Positions 27,044 to 36,038 are shown, counted from the first letter of the stretch. The stretch is DNA of 64,000 nucleotides from Lichenicola sp964247725 (GCA_964247725.1 CAXTVM010000003.1:62001-126000), one strand, 5' to 3'. The notes: generated by a model from the letters alone, not told the origin. Numbers and translations: made by a program.

Positions 27044-29476
27044 TTAGCCGAGCGCCGCGAGCACGCTCTCCGCCAGCGCCGCCTTGGAGAAATGCCGCTC
27101 GGCATGGGCTAGCTGCGCCGCCGATTGCCGCATCCAGCGCCGGTCGTCCTCCAGCAGCTCCGCCAGCGCCGCCGCCAGGGCCGGGGCGTCGTCCGCCACC
27201 GGTACCACCGCCTCGAGCCCGGGCATGCCTTCGGCGCCGATCCGGGTCGTGACCAGCGGCAGTCCCTGCTGCAGTGCCTCCACCACCTTGCCCTTGACGC
27301 CGGCGCCGGCCCGCAGCGGCACGATCGCCGCGCGCGCGGTCGCATACAGCGCCAGCAGCGCCTCGTCGCTCAGGCTGCCGGTAACGACGATCCCGTCGCC
27401 GGCCAGCGCCCGCACCGCCTCGGTCGGATGCGACCCGGCCAGCACCAGGCGGGCCTCCGGCAGCACGTGGCGGACCAGCGGCAGGATCGCGCCCGCCAGC
27501 CAGGTCGCCGCATCGACGTTGGGCGGATGCGCGAAGCCGGCCACGAACAGGATGGTCGCGCTGGCCGGCGGCGCCGTCCGCGCCCGGAACCGGTCGTAGC
27601 CGTACGGCACCACCGTCCGCGCGTCGACGCCGGGGATCAGATCCCGCACCAGCGCCGCCTCCTCCTCCGACAGATAGAGGACGACGTCGAACAGGCCCCA
27701 CAGCCGCCGCTCCAGCCGCTCCATCGCCGCGGCCTCGGCGAGAGCGGCGCCGTCGCCGGCCAGCTCCGCCTGCCGCCGCATCCGCAGGTGGTGCACGTCG
27801 TGGCCGAAGAAGCTGAGCCGGGCCCGGGTATGTCGCAGCAGGTCGGAGACGAACTCGGCCGCTACCGTCGGCCGCATCGCCAGCACGTGGTCGAGCTCCG
27901 CGCCGGCGCCGGCCGTCAGCCAGTCGGCGAAGCCCATCGGCAGCCGATGATCGAGCACGGTCACGCCGATCGTCTCCAGCAGCGGCGTATAGTCGTTGTA
28001 GGCACGGTTCTGCGGCCAGAAGCTCACCACCCAGCCGGCCTCGCGCAGCACCGTCAGCAGGCCCAGCGTGCAGCGCGAGCCGGCGTCGCGGTCCGGCTCC
28101 GGCACGTAGTGGTCGATCACCAGGATCGTCGGCCGGCCGCGGCCGTGCTCGCGGGCGCGCATCGTCTCGGTGCCGGGGGCGAGGTGCTCGGTGGCCAGCA
28201 GGCGCGGCCAGCGCGCCACCATGACGTACCGGTTGACCTCCTGCCGAGCCTTGATCCCGGCCCCGACGTCGGTGCCGTGCGACAGTCCCTCGTGATGGAT
28301 CACTACGCTGGCCGGCTGCAGCAGCACGCGCAGGCCGCGGGCGCGGATCCGGAAGGCGAGGTCGGTATCCTCGTAGTAGGCCGGCGCGAACGCAGGGTCG
28401 AAGCCTTGCAGCGCCTCGAACAGGTCGCGCCGCAGCAGGATCGAGGCGCCGGAGACGTAGTCGGTATCGCGCACGGTGTTGTACTGCGGCAATGCCGGAT
28501 CGTCGCCGCGCCCGTAGTTCCAGCCGGTGCCGTCCTGCCAGATGATGCCGCCCGCCTCCTGCAGCCTGCCGTCCGGGAACAGCAGCTTGGAGCCGACCAG
28601 CCCGGCATCGGGCCGCGCCTGCGCCAGCCGGACCAGCGCGTCCAGGTAACCCGGCAGCGGCTCGGTGTCGTTGTTCAGGAACAGCAGGAACTCGCCGCGG
28701 GCCAGCCGGGCGGCAGCGTTGCAGTTGAGCAGGTAGCCGAGGTTGCGCTCGTTGCGCACCAGCCGTAGCCCGCGCACCGCGTCCAACTGGGCGAGCTCCG
28801 GATCGTCCGACGCGTCGTCGGCGACGATGACCTCGAACGGCGTCGCCGTCGCCGAGGCGGCGATCGCGCGCAGGCAGCGCAGCGTCGCCGGTACCTGCCC
28901 GAAGGCCGGCACGATCACCGAGACCACCGGCCGGTCCGAGGTCGGCAGCGCGACGATGTCCGCCATCTCCGCCGTCATGGCATCCGCTGCCGCATCCGAT
29001 CCGCCATCCGGTGCCTGGTCCCGGACCGGCTCGATTTCGAGCTCCATACCGATCGGAGCGACCCCCGTCCCCGCCGCGGGGCCGGGCGGCGGCGGCAGGC
29101 CCGGCGGGCGCGGCCTCAACCCTCGCCAGCCGGCGCGCAGCACGCGCCGGCCGACCTGCGCGGGACCTGGATACCGCTCCAGCAGATGGCGCAGCGGCCC
29201 GGTGGCGCGCCACACGGCGCTCGACTGGTAGGCGGCGACGTGGAGCCTGAGCAGCTCGATCTCGGCCTGCTGCGTTCGGATCCGGTCGTGCAGCGCCGCG
29301 TCGTCCACCGGTGCCGCGGCGGCGGGTTGCGGCGCCGCCGCCTGTGCTGCGGAGCGGCGCCGCAGCGCGTCCCGCATCGCCGCCAGCAGCGCCTCGGCGC
29401 GCAGCAGGGACAGCCGCGCCGCCGCGAGCTCCGCGGCATCGTCGTCCCGAGCTGCAGGCGTCATCGTGGCATCCAT
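27044..29476 (-). CDS. Two-domain glycosyltransferase (GT2 + GT4)
   Basis: An 810-residue protein. Residues about 14-90 are helical, Ala/Arg-rich and probably coiled coil. Residues about 185-420 are a GT2 domain: VVSVIVPAFGQVPATL, VADDASDD, FLNNDTEPLPGY (the DxD-type metal site) and YYEDTDLAFRIR. Residues about 455-810 are a GT4-like domain with VPYGYDRFR, FVAGFAHPPNVDA and PLRAGAGVKGKVVEAL. Such fusions decorate cell-surface polysaccharide. It stands alone without a polysaccharide cluster. The start is ATG 29476, or possibly the ATG four codons on. Confidence 0.88.
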   Translation of the reverse strand: MDATMTPAARDDDAAELAAARLSLLRAEALLAAMRDALRRRSAAQAAAPQPAAAAPVDDAALHDRIRTQQAEIELLRLHVAAYQSSAVWRATGPLRHLLERYPGPAQVGRRVLRAGWRGLRPRPPGLPPPPGPAAGTGVAPIGMELEIEPVRDQAPDGGSDAAADAMTAEMADIVALPTSDRPVVSVIVPAFGQVPATLRCLRAIAASATATPFEVIVADDASDDPELAQLDAVRGLRLVRNERNLGYLLNCNAAARLARGEFLLFLNNDTEPLPGYLDALVRLAQARPDAGLVGSKLLFPDGRLQEAGGIIWQDGTGWNYGRGDDPALPQYNTVRDTDYVSGASILLRRDLFEALQGFDPAFAPAYYEDTDLAFRIRARGLRVLLQPASVVIHHEGLSHGTDVGAGIKARQEVNRYVMVARWPRLLATEHLAPGTETMRAREHGRGRPTILVIDHYVPEPDRDAGSRCTLGLLTVLREAGWVVSFWPQNRAYNDYTPLLETIGVTVLDHRLPMGFADWLTAGAGAELDHVLAMRPTVAAEFVSDLLRHTRARLSFFGHDVHHLRMRRQAELAGDGAALAEAAAMERLERRLWGLFDVVLYLSEEEAALVRDLIPGVDARTVVPYGYDRFRARTAPPASATILFVAGFAHPPNVDAATWLAGAILPLVRHVLPEARLVLAGSHPTEAVRALAGDGIVVTGSLSDEALLALYATARAAIVPLRAGAGVKGKVVEALQQGLPLVTTRIGAEGMPGLEAVVPVADDAPALAAALAELLEDDRRWMRQSAAQLAHAERHFSKAALAESVLAALG

Positions 29477-29525
29477 GCGGAGCGGCGGCCGGATCGGCTC
29501 GGAACCTGGTCCGGAGCGGGGGTGG

Positions 29526-29930
29526 TCAGGCGGCCAGGCAGCGCTCGCGGGCGGTCAGCTCCAGCTCGATCTTGACGTGCGGGATGTCGAAGCCGCCGAC
29601 CAGGCGAAGCGTCGCCCCCGGCCGCGCATCGCCGAAGGCGTCCCGCAGCAGCGGAACGCAGCTCTGGAACGCATCGGCATCGTGCAGCAGGTAGACCACA
29701 CTGACCACGTCGTGCATCGACAGCCCGATCGCGTGCAGCGCCTGCGCGCCGTTGATCAGCGCCTGCCGGCACTGCCCGGACAGGAGCTGCGGGAACCCGC
29801 CGCCACATCGATCGAACCCGGTGACGCGGCGCAGGCGGACCTCGTGCCGCCCGTCCCGCATGGCGCGATGGGTCGATCCCCGGGTCGCGACCTCGACATC
29901 CGGCAAAGGTGGTCTCGCCAGCATCAGCAT
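29526..29930 (-). CDS. Rid (YjgF/YER057c/UK114) family protein
   Basis: A 134-residue trimeric Rid-fold protein. SGQCRQALINGAQALHAIGLSMHDVVSVVYLLHDADAF is the characteristic central block. The C-terminal strand (GGFDIPHVKIELELTA) matches the family, but the Arg of canonical RidA (in an AR[ST] context) is not evident, so 2-aminoacrylate deaminase activity is doubtful; it may belong to a different Rid subgroup. It lies 49 bp upstream of the glycosyltransferase on the same strand. Confidence 0.75.
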   Translation of the reverse strand: MLMLARPPLPDVEVATRGSTHRAMRDGRHEVRLRRVTGFDRCGGGFPQLLSGQCRQALINGAQALHAIGLSMHDVVSVVYLLHDADAFQSCVPLLRDAFGDARPGATLRLVGGFDIPHVKIELELTARERCLAA

Positions 29931-30061
29931 GATCGGACCTCCGTCTCGGCCGCCTCACGTTTGTGTTAGATCGGCGGGCGATGCAACCTTCTTTCATCAC
30001 GTCTTAACATTTGGGCGGCGCATCGGCCGGCAAGCGGATGGGACACTCAGGAACTCAGGCG

Positions 30062-30505
30062 ATGCCGGAACGGCGGATCGGCCCAACCACGGTGCATGGA
30101 AGCTGCGGAGCGCATCGGGGCGCCGCCGTGCTGCTGCTCGGGCACCCCGGCGCCGGCAAGTCCGACCTGCTGCTGCGGCTGATCGATCGCGGCTTCGATC
30201 TGGTGGCCGACGACCGCGTGGTGATCGAATCCGGGCAGGCGGCGCCGGCCCCGTCGCTGGCCGGGCTGCTCGAAGTTCGCGGGCTCGGGCTGTTGCGCCT
30301 GCCGCACGTGGCGCCGGCGCGGCTCGCGCTGATCGTCCTGCTCGACGAGCCGGCGGCGCGCCTGCCGCAGCCGGAATACCATCGCATCGGGATCCCGTTG
30401 CTGCGGATGGATCCGTTTACGGCCTCCGCCGCCTGCCGGATCGGGATCGCCCTGGAGTGCCTGGCAGGGAACCGGGTGCTGGTGGACGGTGCATTCGACC
30501 ACTAG
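30062..30505 (+). CDS. hprK: HPr kinase/phosphorylase, short alphaproteobacterial form
   Basis: A 147-residue protein corresponding to the C-terminal catalytic half of HprK. VHGSCGAHRGAAVLLLGHPGAGKSDLLLRL holds the P-loop (GHPGAGKS, 27-34), and LVADDRVVIE carries the catalytic Asp region. Alphaproteobacteria normally have this N-terminally shortened version, which phosphorylates HPr on serine. The start is ATG 30062, preceded by AGGAACT. It heads the regulatory PTS genes, but a 375-bp gap separates it from ptsM where rapZ would be expected. Confidence 0.9.
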   Translation: MPERRIGPTTVHGSCGAHRGAAVLLLGHPGAGKSDLLLRLIDRGFDLVADDRVVIESGQAAPAPSLAGLLEVRGLGLLRLPHVAPARLALIVLLDEPAARLPQPEYHRIGIPLLRMDPFTASAACRIGIALECLAGNRVLVDGAFDH

Positions 30506-30880
30506 GCGCCACCGTTTCACCTATTACTCTAATGCATAACTGGACTGCATCTCAAACATGAGACGCCAGCGAGTTTCTAGCTGCAACGTGTTCAAGGGCT
30601 TCACGTTCCCGGGCAAAGGCGCCTCGGCGGACCATCTCACCCCTGCGCAGGGACATCCGGACGGCCCAACTGTCAGTGGACGCGCCGTGATGGGATCTGC
30701 AAAGGATGCCGTCACCCTTCGTTGCCGATCGCGGGCGTGCGTAGCCTCGGGGATCGGATCGGGCCGGCAGCAGCAAAACTGTCCGCAAGCCGCCAGAACG
30801 GCGGGTCTTCTCAACATCCTGGAGCGTCGCCGTGGCGACTGGCCGATGATCGCGAACCCGTTGCCGTCCGGAGCCCCCGC
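30506..30880. other. 375-bp gap between hprK and ptsM; no recognisable gene
   Basis: In many alphaproteobacteria this slot holds rapZ (about 850 bp). Here neither strand shows a RapZ P-loop or any other recognisable protein; the short frames present have no known features. The first 50 bp (30510-30560) are distinctly AT-richer than their surroundings. No long hairpin or repeat-family copy is seen. It could be a deletion scar, a promoter region for ptsM, or both. Confidence 0.5.
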
Positions 30881-31390
30881 ATGATCGGGCTCGTCCTCAT
30901 CACCCATGGCGACATCGGCGGCTCGCTGCGGGCGGCGATGGAGCATGTCGTCGGTCCGCAGGACCAGATGGCGACCCTCTCCGTCGGCGCCGACGACGAC
31001 ATCCAGGCCCGCCGCCGCGACCTCGTCGCCGCCATGGAGGCGGTCGATTGCGGCGACGGCGTCGTGCTTCTCACCGACATGTTCGGCAGCACCCCCTCCA
31101 ACCTCGCCGTCTCGATGCTGGGACGCCCGGACATCGAGGTGATCGCCGGCGTCAACCTGCCGATGCTGGTCAAGCTGGGGCACGTGCGCTCGAACCGCAC
31201 CCTGGCCGAGTGCGTCGAGGTGGCCGAGCTGGCCGGCCGGAAATACATCGCCGCCGCCTCCCACCTGCCGCAGGCCTGCCTGGGCGGCGCCGCCTGCTGC
31301 CAGTCGCTGCCGGTGTCGCTGTCGGCCGGGCCGCCGGTCTCCGAGCGTGTGGCCGACATCATCCGCGGAACCCAGGCCGTCGCCGGCTGA
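30881..31390 (+). CDS. ptsM: PTS EIIA component, mannose family (regulatory PTS)
   Basis: A 169-residue EIIA-Man-type domain. GLVLITHGDIGGSL contains the phosphorylated His9, and VVLLTDMFGSTPSNLA is the conserved second block. The C-terminal 30 residues with two adjacent cysteines (GGAACCQSLPVSL) extend the family core. There is no sugar-specific EIIB/EIIC nearby, so with HPr and EI it forms a regulatory phosphorelay rather than a sugar importer. It starts at ATG 30881; ptsH follows 16 bp later. Confidence 0.92.
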   Translation: MIGLVLITHGDIGGSLRAAMEHVVGPQDQMATLSVGADDDIQARRRDLVAAMEAVDCGDGVVLLTDMFGSTPSNLAVSMLGRPDIEVIAGVNLPMLVKLGHVRSNRTLAECVEVAELAGRKYIAAASHLPQACLGGAACCQSLPVSLSAGPPVSERVADIIRGTQAVAG

Positions 31391-31406
31391 CCGGCCGGAT
31401 CGCCCC

Positions 31407-31715
31407 ATGAGCGCCGGGGACGAAGCCAACCCGACCGATCGGCTGACCCGCTCCGTCACGATCGTCAACCAGCGCGGCCTGCACGCCCGCGCCGCCGCCC
31501 GCTTCGTCGTCGTCGCCGAGCGCTTCAGCACGCCGGTCGAGGTGTCGCGCGACGGCGAGGCGGTGTCGGCGCGCTCGATCATGGGGCTGATGATGCTGGG
31601 CGCCGGCCGCGGCTCGCGCATCCTGTTGCAGGCGGATGCCAACGGCTGGGATGCGCAGGAAGCGCTCGACGCCCTGGCCGCGCTGGTCGAAGCTGGCTTC
31701 GATGAGCGAGATTGA
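31407..31715 (+). CDS. ptsH: HPr phosphocarrier protein
   Basis: A 102-residue HPr. GLHARAAARF bears the His (residue 26) phosphorylated by EI, and SARSIMGLMMLGAGRG holds the serine region targeted by HprK. It has about 12 extra N-terminal residues compared with E. coli HPr. It overlaps the EI gene by 14 bp, giving tight coupling. Its partners are EI (next gene), EIIA-Man (preceding) and HprK. Confidence 0.94.
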   Translation: MSAGDEANPTDRLTRSVTIVNQRGLHARAAARFVVVAERFSTPVEVSRDGEAVSARSIMGLMMLGAGRGSRILLQADANGWDAQEALDALAALVEAGFDERD

Positions 31716-33678
31716 CGCGAGGAAGAAGGGAACTGGACCTGGGCATCGCGGCAAGCCGCTGGCGCAGGCGTTGCGGCGCCTGACACGGCAGACGCGCATC
31801 CGCCTCGCCGGGGAGCCGGCCCAGGAGCCGGTGCCGGGGGCCGATGGCGCGGGTGCCGCGGCGCCCGCCGCGCCGGAACGGCGCTTCAGCGGGCGCGGCC
31901 TGCATCCCGGCGTCGCCATCGGCCCGGCCGGCTATGCCGACGAGGCGCCGACCCTGGTCGCCGCCCGCACGCTGCAGCCGAGCGAGACCGCAGCCGAGCT
32001 GGTCCGGCTCGACGAGGCGGTGCAGCGTTCGCTGCGCCAGCTCGAGAAGCTGAAGGGCAAGCTCGCCTTCCTGTCCGAAGACTCGCAGGCGGAGATCGCC
32101 CCGCTGCTCGATGCCTACCGGCAGATGCTGGGCCCGTCGCGGCTGCTGCGCAGCGTCCGCGGCCGCATCGTCGAGCGCAAGCAGAACGCCGAGACGGCGG
32201 TGATGGCCGAGGCCGAGGCGCTGGCCCAGCTGCTGACGCCGCTGATGCAGGCGGCGGCGACCCGCAGCCTGGGCGGCCCGGTCGCCGAGCTCGAGGAGAC
32301 CGAGGCCGGCCAGCGCCGCGCCGAGGAGGTCCGCGAGATCGGCCGCCGCCTCATCCGCAACCTCGCCCGGGCGCCGTTCCGCTCGTTCTCCAGCCTCGCC
32401 CCCGGCACCGTGCTGGTGACCGAGCAGCTGCGTCCGGCCGACGCGGCGCTGCTCGATCCGGCCCGCATTGCCGCCGTGGTGATGGACGATGGCGGCACCG
32501 CCGACCACACCGCGATCATGCTCCGGGCGCTCGGCATCCCCGCCGTGGTGGGGGTCGCGGGCTTCGCGGCGCAGGCGCGCGGCGCCGGCCTGCTGGTGGT
32601 GAACGGCGATCGCGGCACCGTCACGCTGAACCCGTCGCTGGCGACCCTGGCCGCGGCCGCGGGCGAGGTCGCCGCCTATGCGCGCGAGCGGCAGCGGCTC
32701 GGCCGGTTGCGCACGCTGCCGGCGCAGCTGTCCGGTGGCGAGGCGGTGGAGCTGCAGGCCAACCTGGAGCTGCCGGCCGAGCTGCCGCTGATCGCGCAGG
32801 CGGGGGCGGCCGGGATCGGGCTGCTGCGCACCGAGTTCCTGTTCATCAACGCCGAGCGGATGCCCGACGAGGCGGTGCAGGAGGCCGCCTATCGCGGCGT
32901 GGTCGAAGCCATGGGCGGCGACTGCACCACGATCCGGCTGCTGGACTGGGGCGGCGAGAAGCAGAGCGACGTGCTGGCCGCCGCCGGCGTCGCGGCCGGC
33001 GCCGGCGACGTCAACCCGGCGCTGGGCCTGCGCGGCCTGCGCCTGCTGCTGGCGCATCCCAGCGTCATGGAGACCCAGCTGGCCGCCATCCTGCGGGTGT
33101 CGGCGGAGGGCCCGGTGCGCATCATGCTGCCGATGGTGACGGTGCCGGCCGAGCTGCGGGCCGCGCGCGAGATCTACGAGCGCGTGGTGCGCCGGATGCG
33201 CCGCCGCGGCGTGCGCCTGCCCGAGACGCTGCCGCTGCTCGGCGTGATGGTCGAGACCCCCGCCGCCGCACTCGGCGCCGGCACGCTGGGCCTCGACGCC
33301 GAGTTCCTGTCGATCGGCACCAACGACCTCACCATGTACACGCTCGCGGTGGACCGCGCCTCCAGCAGCGTGGCGCCGCTCTACGATCCGCTGCACCCGG
33401 CGGTGCTGCACCTGATCGGCCACGCCACCGACGCGGCGCTGCGCCTGCGGCGGCCGGTGTCGGTGTGCGGCGAGATGGCCGGCAACCCGCTGGCTGTGCC
33501 GCTGCTGATGGGGATGGGGCTGCGCTCGTTCAGCATGAGCGCCTCGGCGATCCCGCGCGTGAAGCAGGTGGTCCGGCAGGCCTCGCTCGACGAGTGCCGC
33601 AGGCTGGCGTGCCGGGTGATGGAGGAGAGCGACCCGGTGCAGGTGTCCCGGCTTCTCACCGAGTTCGCCGCGCGATAA
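31702..33678 (+). CDS. ptsI: PTS enzyme I (phosphoenolpyruvate-protein phosphotransferase)
   Basis: A 658-residue EI. After a 60-residue Arg/Pro-rich leader come GRGLHPGVAIGPA, the helical HPr-binding subdomain, and the phospho-His loop DGGTADHTAIMLRALGIPAVVG (His269; the usual TSH is ADH here). The C-terminal PEP-binding barrel has GIGLLRTEFLF, MLPMVTVPAEL, LSIGTNDLTMY and VCGEMAGNP. There is no GAF domain, so it is EI and not EI-Ntr. It begins inside ptsH. A terminator-like repeat follows its stop by about 35 bp. Confidence 0.94.
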   Translation: MSEIDARKKGTGPGHRGKPLAQALRRLTRQTRIRLAGEPAQEPVPGADGAGAAAPAAPERRFSGRGLHPGVAIGPAGYADEAPTLVAARTLQPSETAAELVRLDEAVQRSLRQLEKLKGKLAFLSEDSQAEIAPLLDAYRQMLGPSRLLRSVRGRIVERKQNAETAVMAEAEALAQLLTPLMQAAATRSLGGPVAELEETEAGQRRAEEVREIGRRLIRNLARAPFRSFSSLAPGTVLVTEQLRPADAALLDPARIAAVVMDDGGTADHTAIMLRALGIPAVVGVAGFAAQARGAGLLVVNGDRGTVTLNPSLATLAAAAGEVAAYARERQRLGRLRTLPAQLSGGEAVELQANLELPAELPLIAQAGAAGIGLLRTEFLFINAERMPDEAVQEAAYRGVVEAMGGDCTTIRLLDWGGEKQSDVLAAAGVAAGAGDVNPALGLRGLRLLLAHPSVMETQLAAILRVSAEGPVRIMLPMVTVPAELRAAREIYERVVRRMRRRGVRLPETLPLLGVMVETPAAALGAGTLGLDAEFLSIGTNDLTMYTLAVDRASSSVAPLYDPLHPAVLHLIGHATDAALRLRRPVSVCGEMAGNPLAVPLLMGMGLRSFSMSASAIPRVKQVVRQASLDECRRLACRVMEESDPVQVSRLLTEFAAR

Positions 33679-33712
33679 GCGGGGATTTGCTGGCCACGGC
33701 CATCGCGTTAGG

Positions 33713-33745
33713 AAGAAGGCCAGGGCAGCGCCCTGGCCTTCTTTT
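33713..33745. terminator. Perfect hairpin plus T-run (repeat copy R4) between ptsI and purH
   Basis: A perfect 14-bp stem (AAGAAGGCCAGGGC / GCCCTGGCCTTCTT) closes a three-base AGC loop and is followed directly by TT. It is the short form of the GGCCAGGGGC repeat family and has every feature of a rho-independent terminator for the ptsI operon. The arm's A-run serves equally on the other strand. Confidence 0.8.
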
Positions 33746-33761
33746 CCATGCCCGAGGACCC

Positions 33762-35336
33762 ATGACCGACGACATCGTGCCGATCCGCCGCGCCCTGCTG
33801 TCGGTGTCCGACAAGACCGGGCTGGTGGCCCTGGCGCAGGCGCTGGCGGCGGCGGGCGTGGAGCTGTTGTCGACCGGCGGCTCGGCCCGGGCGTTGCGCG
33901 ACGCCGGCCTCGCCGTCACCGAGGTCGCCGACCATACCGGCCAGCCCGAGATCCTGGACGGGCGCGTCAAGACGCTGGTGCCCTCCATCCACGGCGGCAT
34001 CCTCGGCCGCCGCGACCTGCCCGCCCACCTGGCCGAGATGGCGGCGCACGGCATCGCGACGATCGACCTCGTCTGCGTCAACCTCTATCCGTTCGAGGCC
34101 ACCGTCGCGGCGGGGGCGTCGTCCGCCGACTGCATCGAGACCATCGACATCGGCGGGCCGGCGCTAATCCGCGCTGCGGCCAAGAACCACGCCCACGTCG
34201 TCGTGCTGACCGATCCCGCCCAGTACGGGGTGCTGGTCGACAGCCTGCGGACCCTGCGCGGCACCACGCTTACCGACCGCCGCGTCTGGGCGGAAGCGGC
34301 CTACGCCCGCACCGCCAGCTACGACGCCGCGATCGGCGCCTGGTTCGCGGCCGAGCGGGGCGACACGCTGCCGGTGCATCTGGGCCTGCGCGGGGTGCGC
34401 CGCGAGACCCTGCGCTACGGCGAGAATCCGCACCAGCAGGCGGCCTTCTACACCGACGGCAGCGATCGCCCAGGCGTCGCCACCGCGGTCCAGCTGCAGG
34501 GCAAGCCCCTCTCCTACAACAACCTGAACGACACCGACGCCGCCTACGAGGCGGTGGCCGAGCTCGACCGGCCCGGCGTGGTGATCGTGAAGCACGCCAA
34601 CCCGTGCGGCGCCGCGGTGGCGGACGACCTCGAGACGGCGTGGCGGCTGGCGCTGCGCTGTGATCCGGTCTCGGCCTATGGCGGCATCGTCGCCGTCAAC
34701 CGCACGCTGGACGAGGCGGCGGCGCGGCGGATCGCGGAGATCTTCACCGAGGTCATCGTCGCCCCGGACGCCACGCCCGGCGCCCGCGCGGTGCTGTCGG
34801 CGAAGCGGAACCTGCGCCTGCTGCTCGCCGGCGCCGTGCCCGATCCTCATGCGCCCGGCCTGCTGGTGCGGAGCGTCGCCGGCGGCGTGCTGGCGCAGAC
34901 CCGCGACATCGGCCGCGCCGAGGCGCTGCGGGTGGTGACCCGGCGGGCGCCGACCGAGGCCGAGGTCGCCGACCTGATCCTGGCCGACCGGATCGCCAAG
35001 CACGTGAAGTCGAACGCGATCGTCTACGTGCGGGGCGGCGCCACGGTGGGCATCGGCGCCGGCCAGATGAGCCGGATCGACTCCGCGCGCATCGCCGCCA
35101 TCAAGGGCGAGGAGGCGGCGCGGGCGGCCGGGCTGGGGCAGCGGCTGACGGAGGGCAGCGTCGTCGCCTCGGATGCGTTCTTCCCGTTCGCCGACGGGCT
35201 CGAGGCGGCGATCGCGGCCGGCGCCACGGCGGTGATCCAGCCGGGCGGTTCGATCCGTGACGCCGAGGTGGTGCAGGCGGCAGACCGGGCCGGGATCGCC
35301 ATGGTGTTCACCGGTATCCGGCATTTCCGGCATTAG
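33762..35336 (+). CDS. purH: Bifunctional AICAR formyltransferase/IMP cyclohydrolase
   Basis: A 524-residue protein performing the last two steps of IMP synthesis. The N-terminal IMP cyclohydrolase domain has LLSVSDKTGLVALAQAL, STGGSARAL and GRVKTLVPSIHGGIL. The formyltransferase domain has RYGENPHQQAAFY, LSYNNLNDTDAA and KHANPCGAA, with the catalytic Lys-His pair. It starts at ATG 33762, 16 bp after the terminator hairpin, so its leader is very short or its promoter lies within or upstream of the repeat. Confidence 0.96.
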   Translation: MTDDIVPIRRALLSVSDKTGLVALAQALAAAGVELLSTGGSARALRDAGLAVTEVADHTGQPEILDGRVKTLVPSIHGGILGRRDLPAHLAEMAAHGIATIDLVCVNLYPFEATVAAGASSADCIETIDIGGPALIRAAAKNHAHVVVLTDPAQYGVLVDSLRTLRGTTLTDRRVWAEAAYARTASYDAAIGAWFAAERGDTLPVHLGLRGVRRETLRYGENPHQQAAFYTDGSDRPGVATAVQLQGKPLSYNNLNDTDAAYEAVAELDRPGVVIVKHANPCGAAVADDLETAWRLALRCDPVSAYGGIVAVNRTLDEAAARRIAEIFTEVIVAPDATPGARAVLSAKRNLRLLLAGAVPDPHAPGLLVRSVAGGVLAQTRDIGRAEALRVVTRRAPTEAEVADLILADRIAKHVKSNAIVYVRGGATVGIGAGQMSRIDSARIAAIKGEEAARAAGLGQRLTEGSVVASDAFFPFADGLEAAIAAGATAVIQPGGSIRDAEVVQAADRAGIAMVFTGIRHFRH

Positions 35337-35346
35337 GCCGGCATTA

Positions 35347-35405
35347 GGAGGGAGGCCAGGGCGCGGCCCCAGTGGGGTCCAGGGGCAAAGCCCCTGGCCT
35401 TCCTT
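35347..35405. repeat. Palindromic repeat (R5), purH-lolA
   Basis: GGGAGGCCAGGGCGCGGCCC and the inverse GGGGTCCAGGGGCAAAGCCCCTGGCCTTCC form an outer palindrome; the right arm is a hairpin on its own. It begins about 10 bp after the purH stop and ends 28 bp before lolA, with CATGCTATAGGG just after it as a possible -10 region for lolA. Confidence 0.85.
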
Positions 35406-35432
35406 CGGGGCCTGGCATGCTATAGGGGCCTC

Positions 35433-36038
35433 ATGTCCCGCTTCAGCTTGTATTGCCTCTTCGCCCTGTCGCTCATGGCGCCGCTGCCGGCGGCGGCCGA
35501 GGCCATCCTGACTCCGGCCGACCGCGGCTGGGTCGCCCGCATCCAGGATACGCTGGGGGCCATCACCACGCTGAAGGGCCGCTTCCGGCAGACCGCACCA
35601 GACGGTGCCGTCACCACCGGCACCGTCTGGCTCGACCGTCCCGGCCGCATGCGCTTCGAGTACGACAAGCCGAGCCCGCTGCTGCTGGTCGCCGGCAACG
35701 GCCGGCTGGTGTTCACCGACAGCGCTCTGAAGCAGACCACCGAGATCCCGCTGGAGAAGACCCCGCTCGGGCTGCTGTTGCGCCCGAACCTCACCTTGTC
35801 CGGCGACGTGGCGATGACCGGCTTCGACCACTCCGGCGGGCTGCTGCGGGTGACGCTGGTGCGCGCCGCCAGCCCGTCCGAGGGTAGCCTGACGCTGCAG
35901 CTGGGCGACGATCCGGTGTCGCTGCAGGGCTGGAGCGTGGTCGATGCCGAGGGGCGGATCACCCGGATCGCGCTGTCCGGCCTGTCCGGCGGCGGCAGCA
36001 TGCCGCAGGCCCTGTTCGACACCGCGACCCCGGATTGA
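35433..36038 (+). CDS. lolA: Outer-membrane lipoprotein carrier protein LolA
   Basis: A 201-residue periplasmic chaperone that carries lipoproteins from LolCDE to the outer membrane. A clear signal peptide (residues 1-23, ending PLPAAAEA) precedes the LolA beta-barrel. IQDTLGAITTLKGRFRQTAPDG, the conserved RPGRMRFEY and the following ADN-type GNGRLVF segment are typical. Substrates in this window would include the LppC-like, DUF3576 and LptE lipoproteins. Start ATG 35433. Confidence 0.93.
   Translation: MSRFSLYCLFALSLMAPLPAAAEAILTPADRGWVARIQDTLGAITTLKGRFRQTAPDGAVTTGTVWLDRPGRMRFEYDKPSPLLLVAGNGRLVFTDSALKQTTEIPLEKTPLGLLLRPNLTLSGDVAMTGFDHSGGLLRVTLVRAASPSEGSLTLQLGDDPVSLQGWSVVDAEGRITRIALSGLSGGGSMPQALFDTATPD

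Noticed and set aside
30558..30884. A 108-codon frame in the rapZ slot as a small gene
   Set aside because: Composition is Arg/Gly/Ser-rich, no ribosome site precedes it, it runs into the ptsM start, and it has no recognisable feature.
31702..33678. EI-Ntr (PtsP) instead of EI
   Set aside because: No N-terminal GAF domain is present; the 60-residue leader is low complexity.
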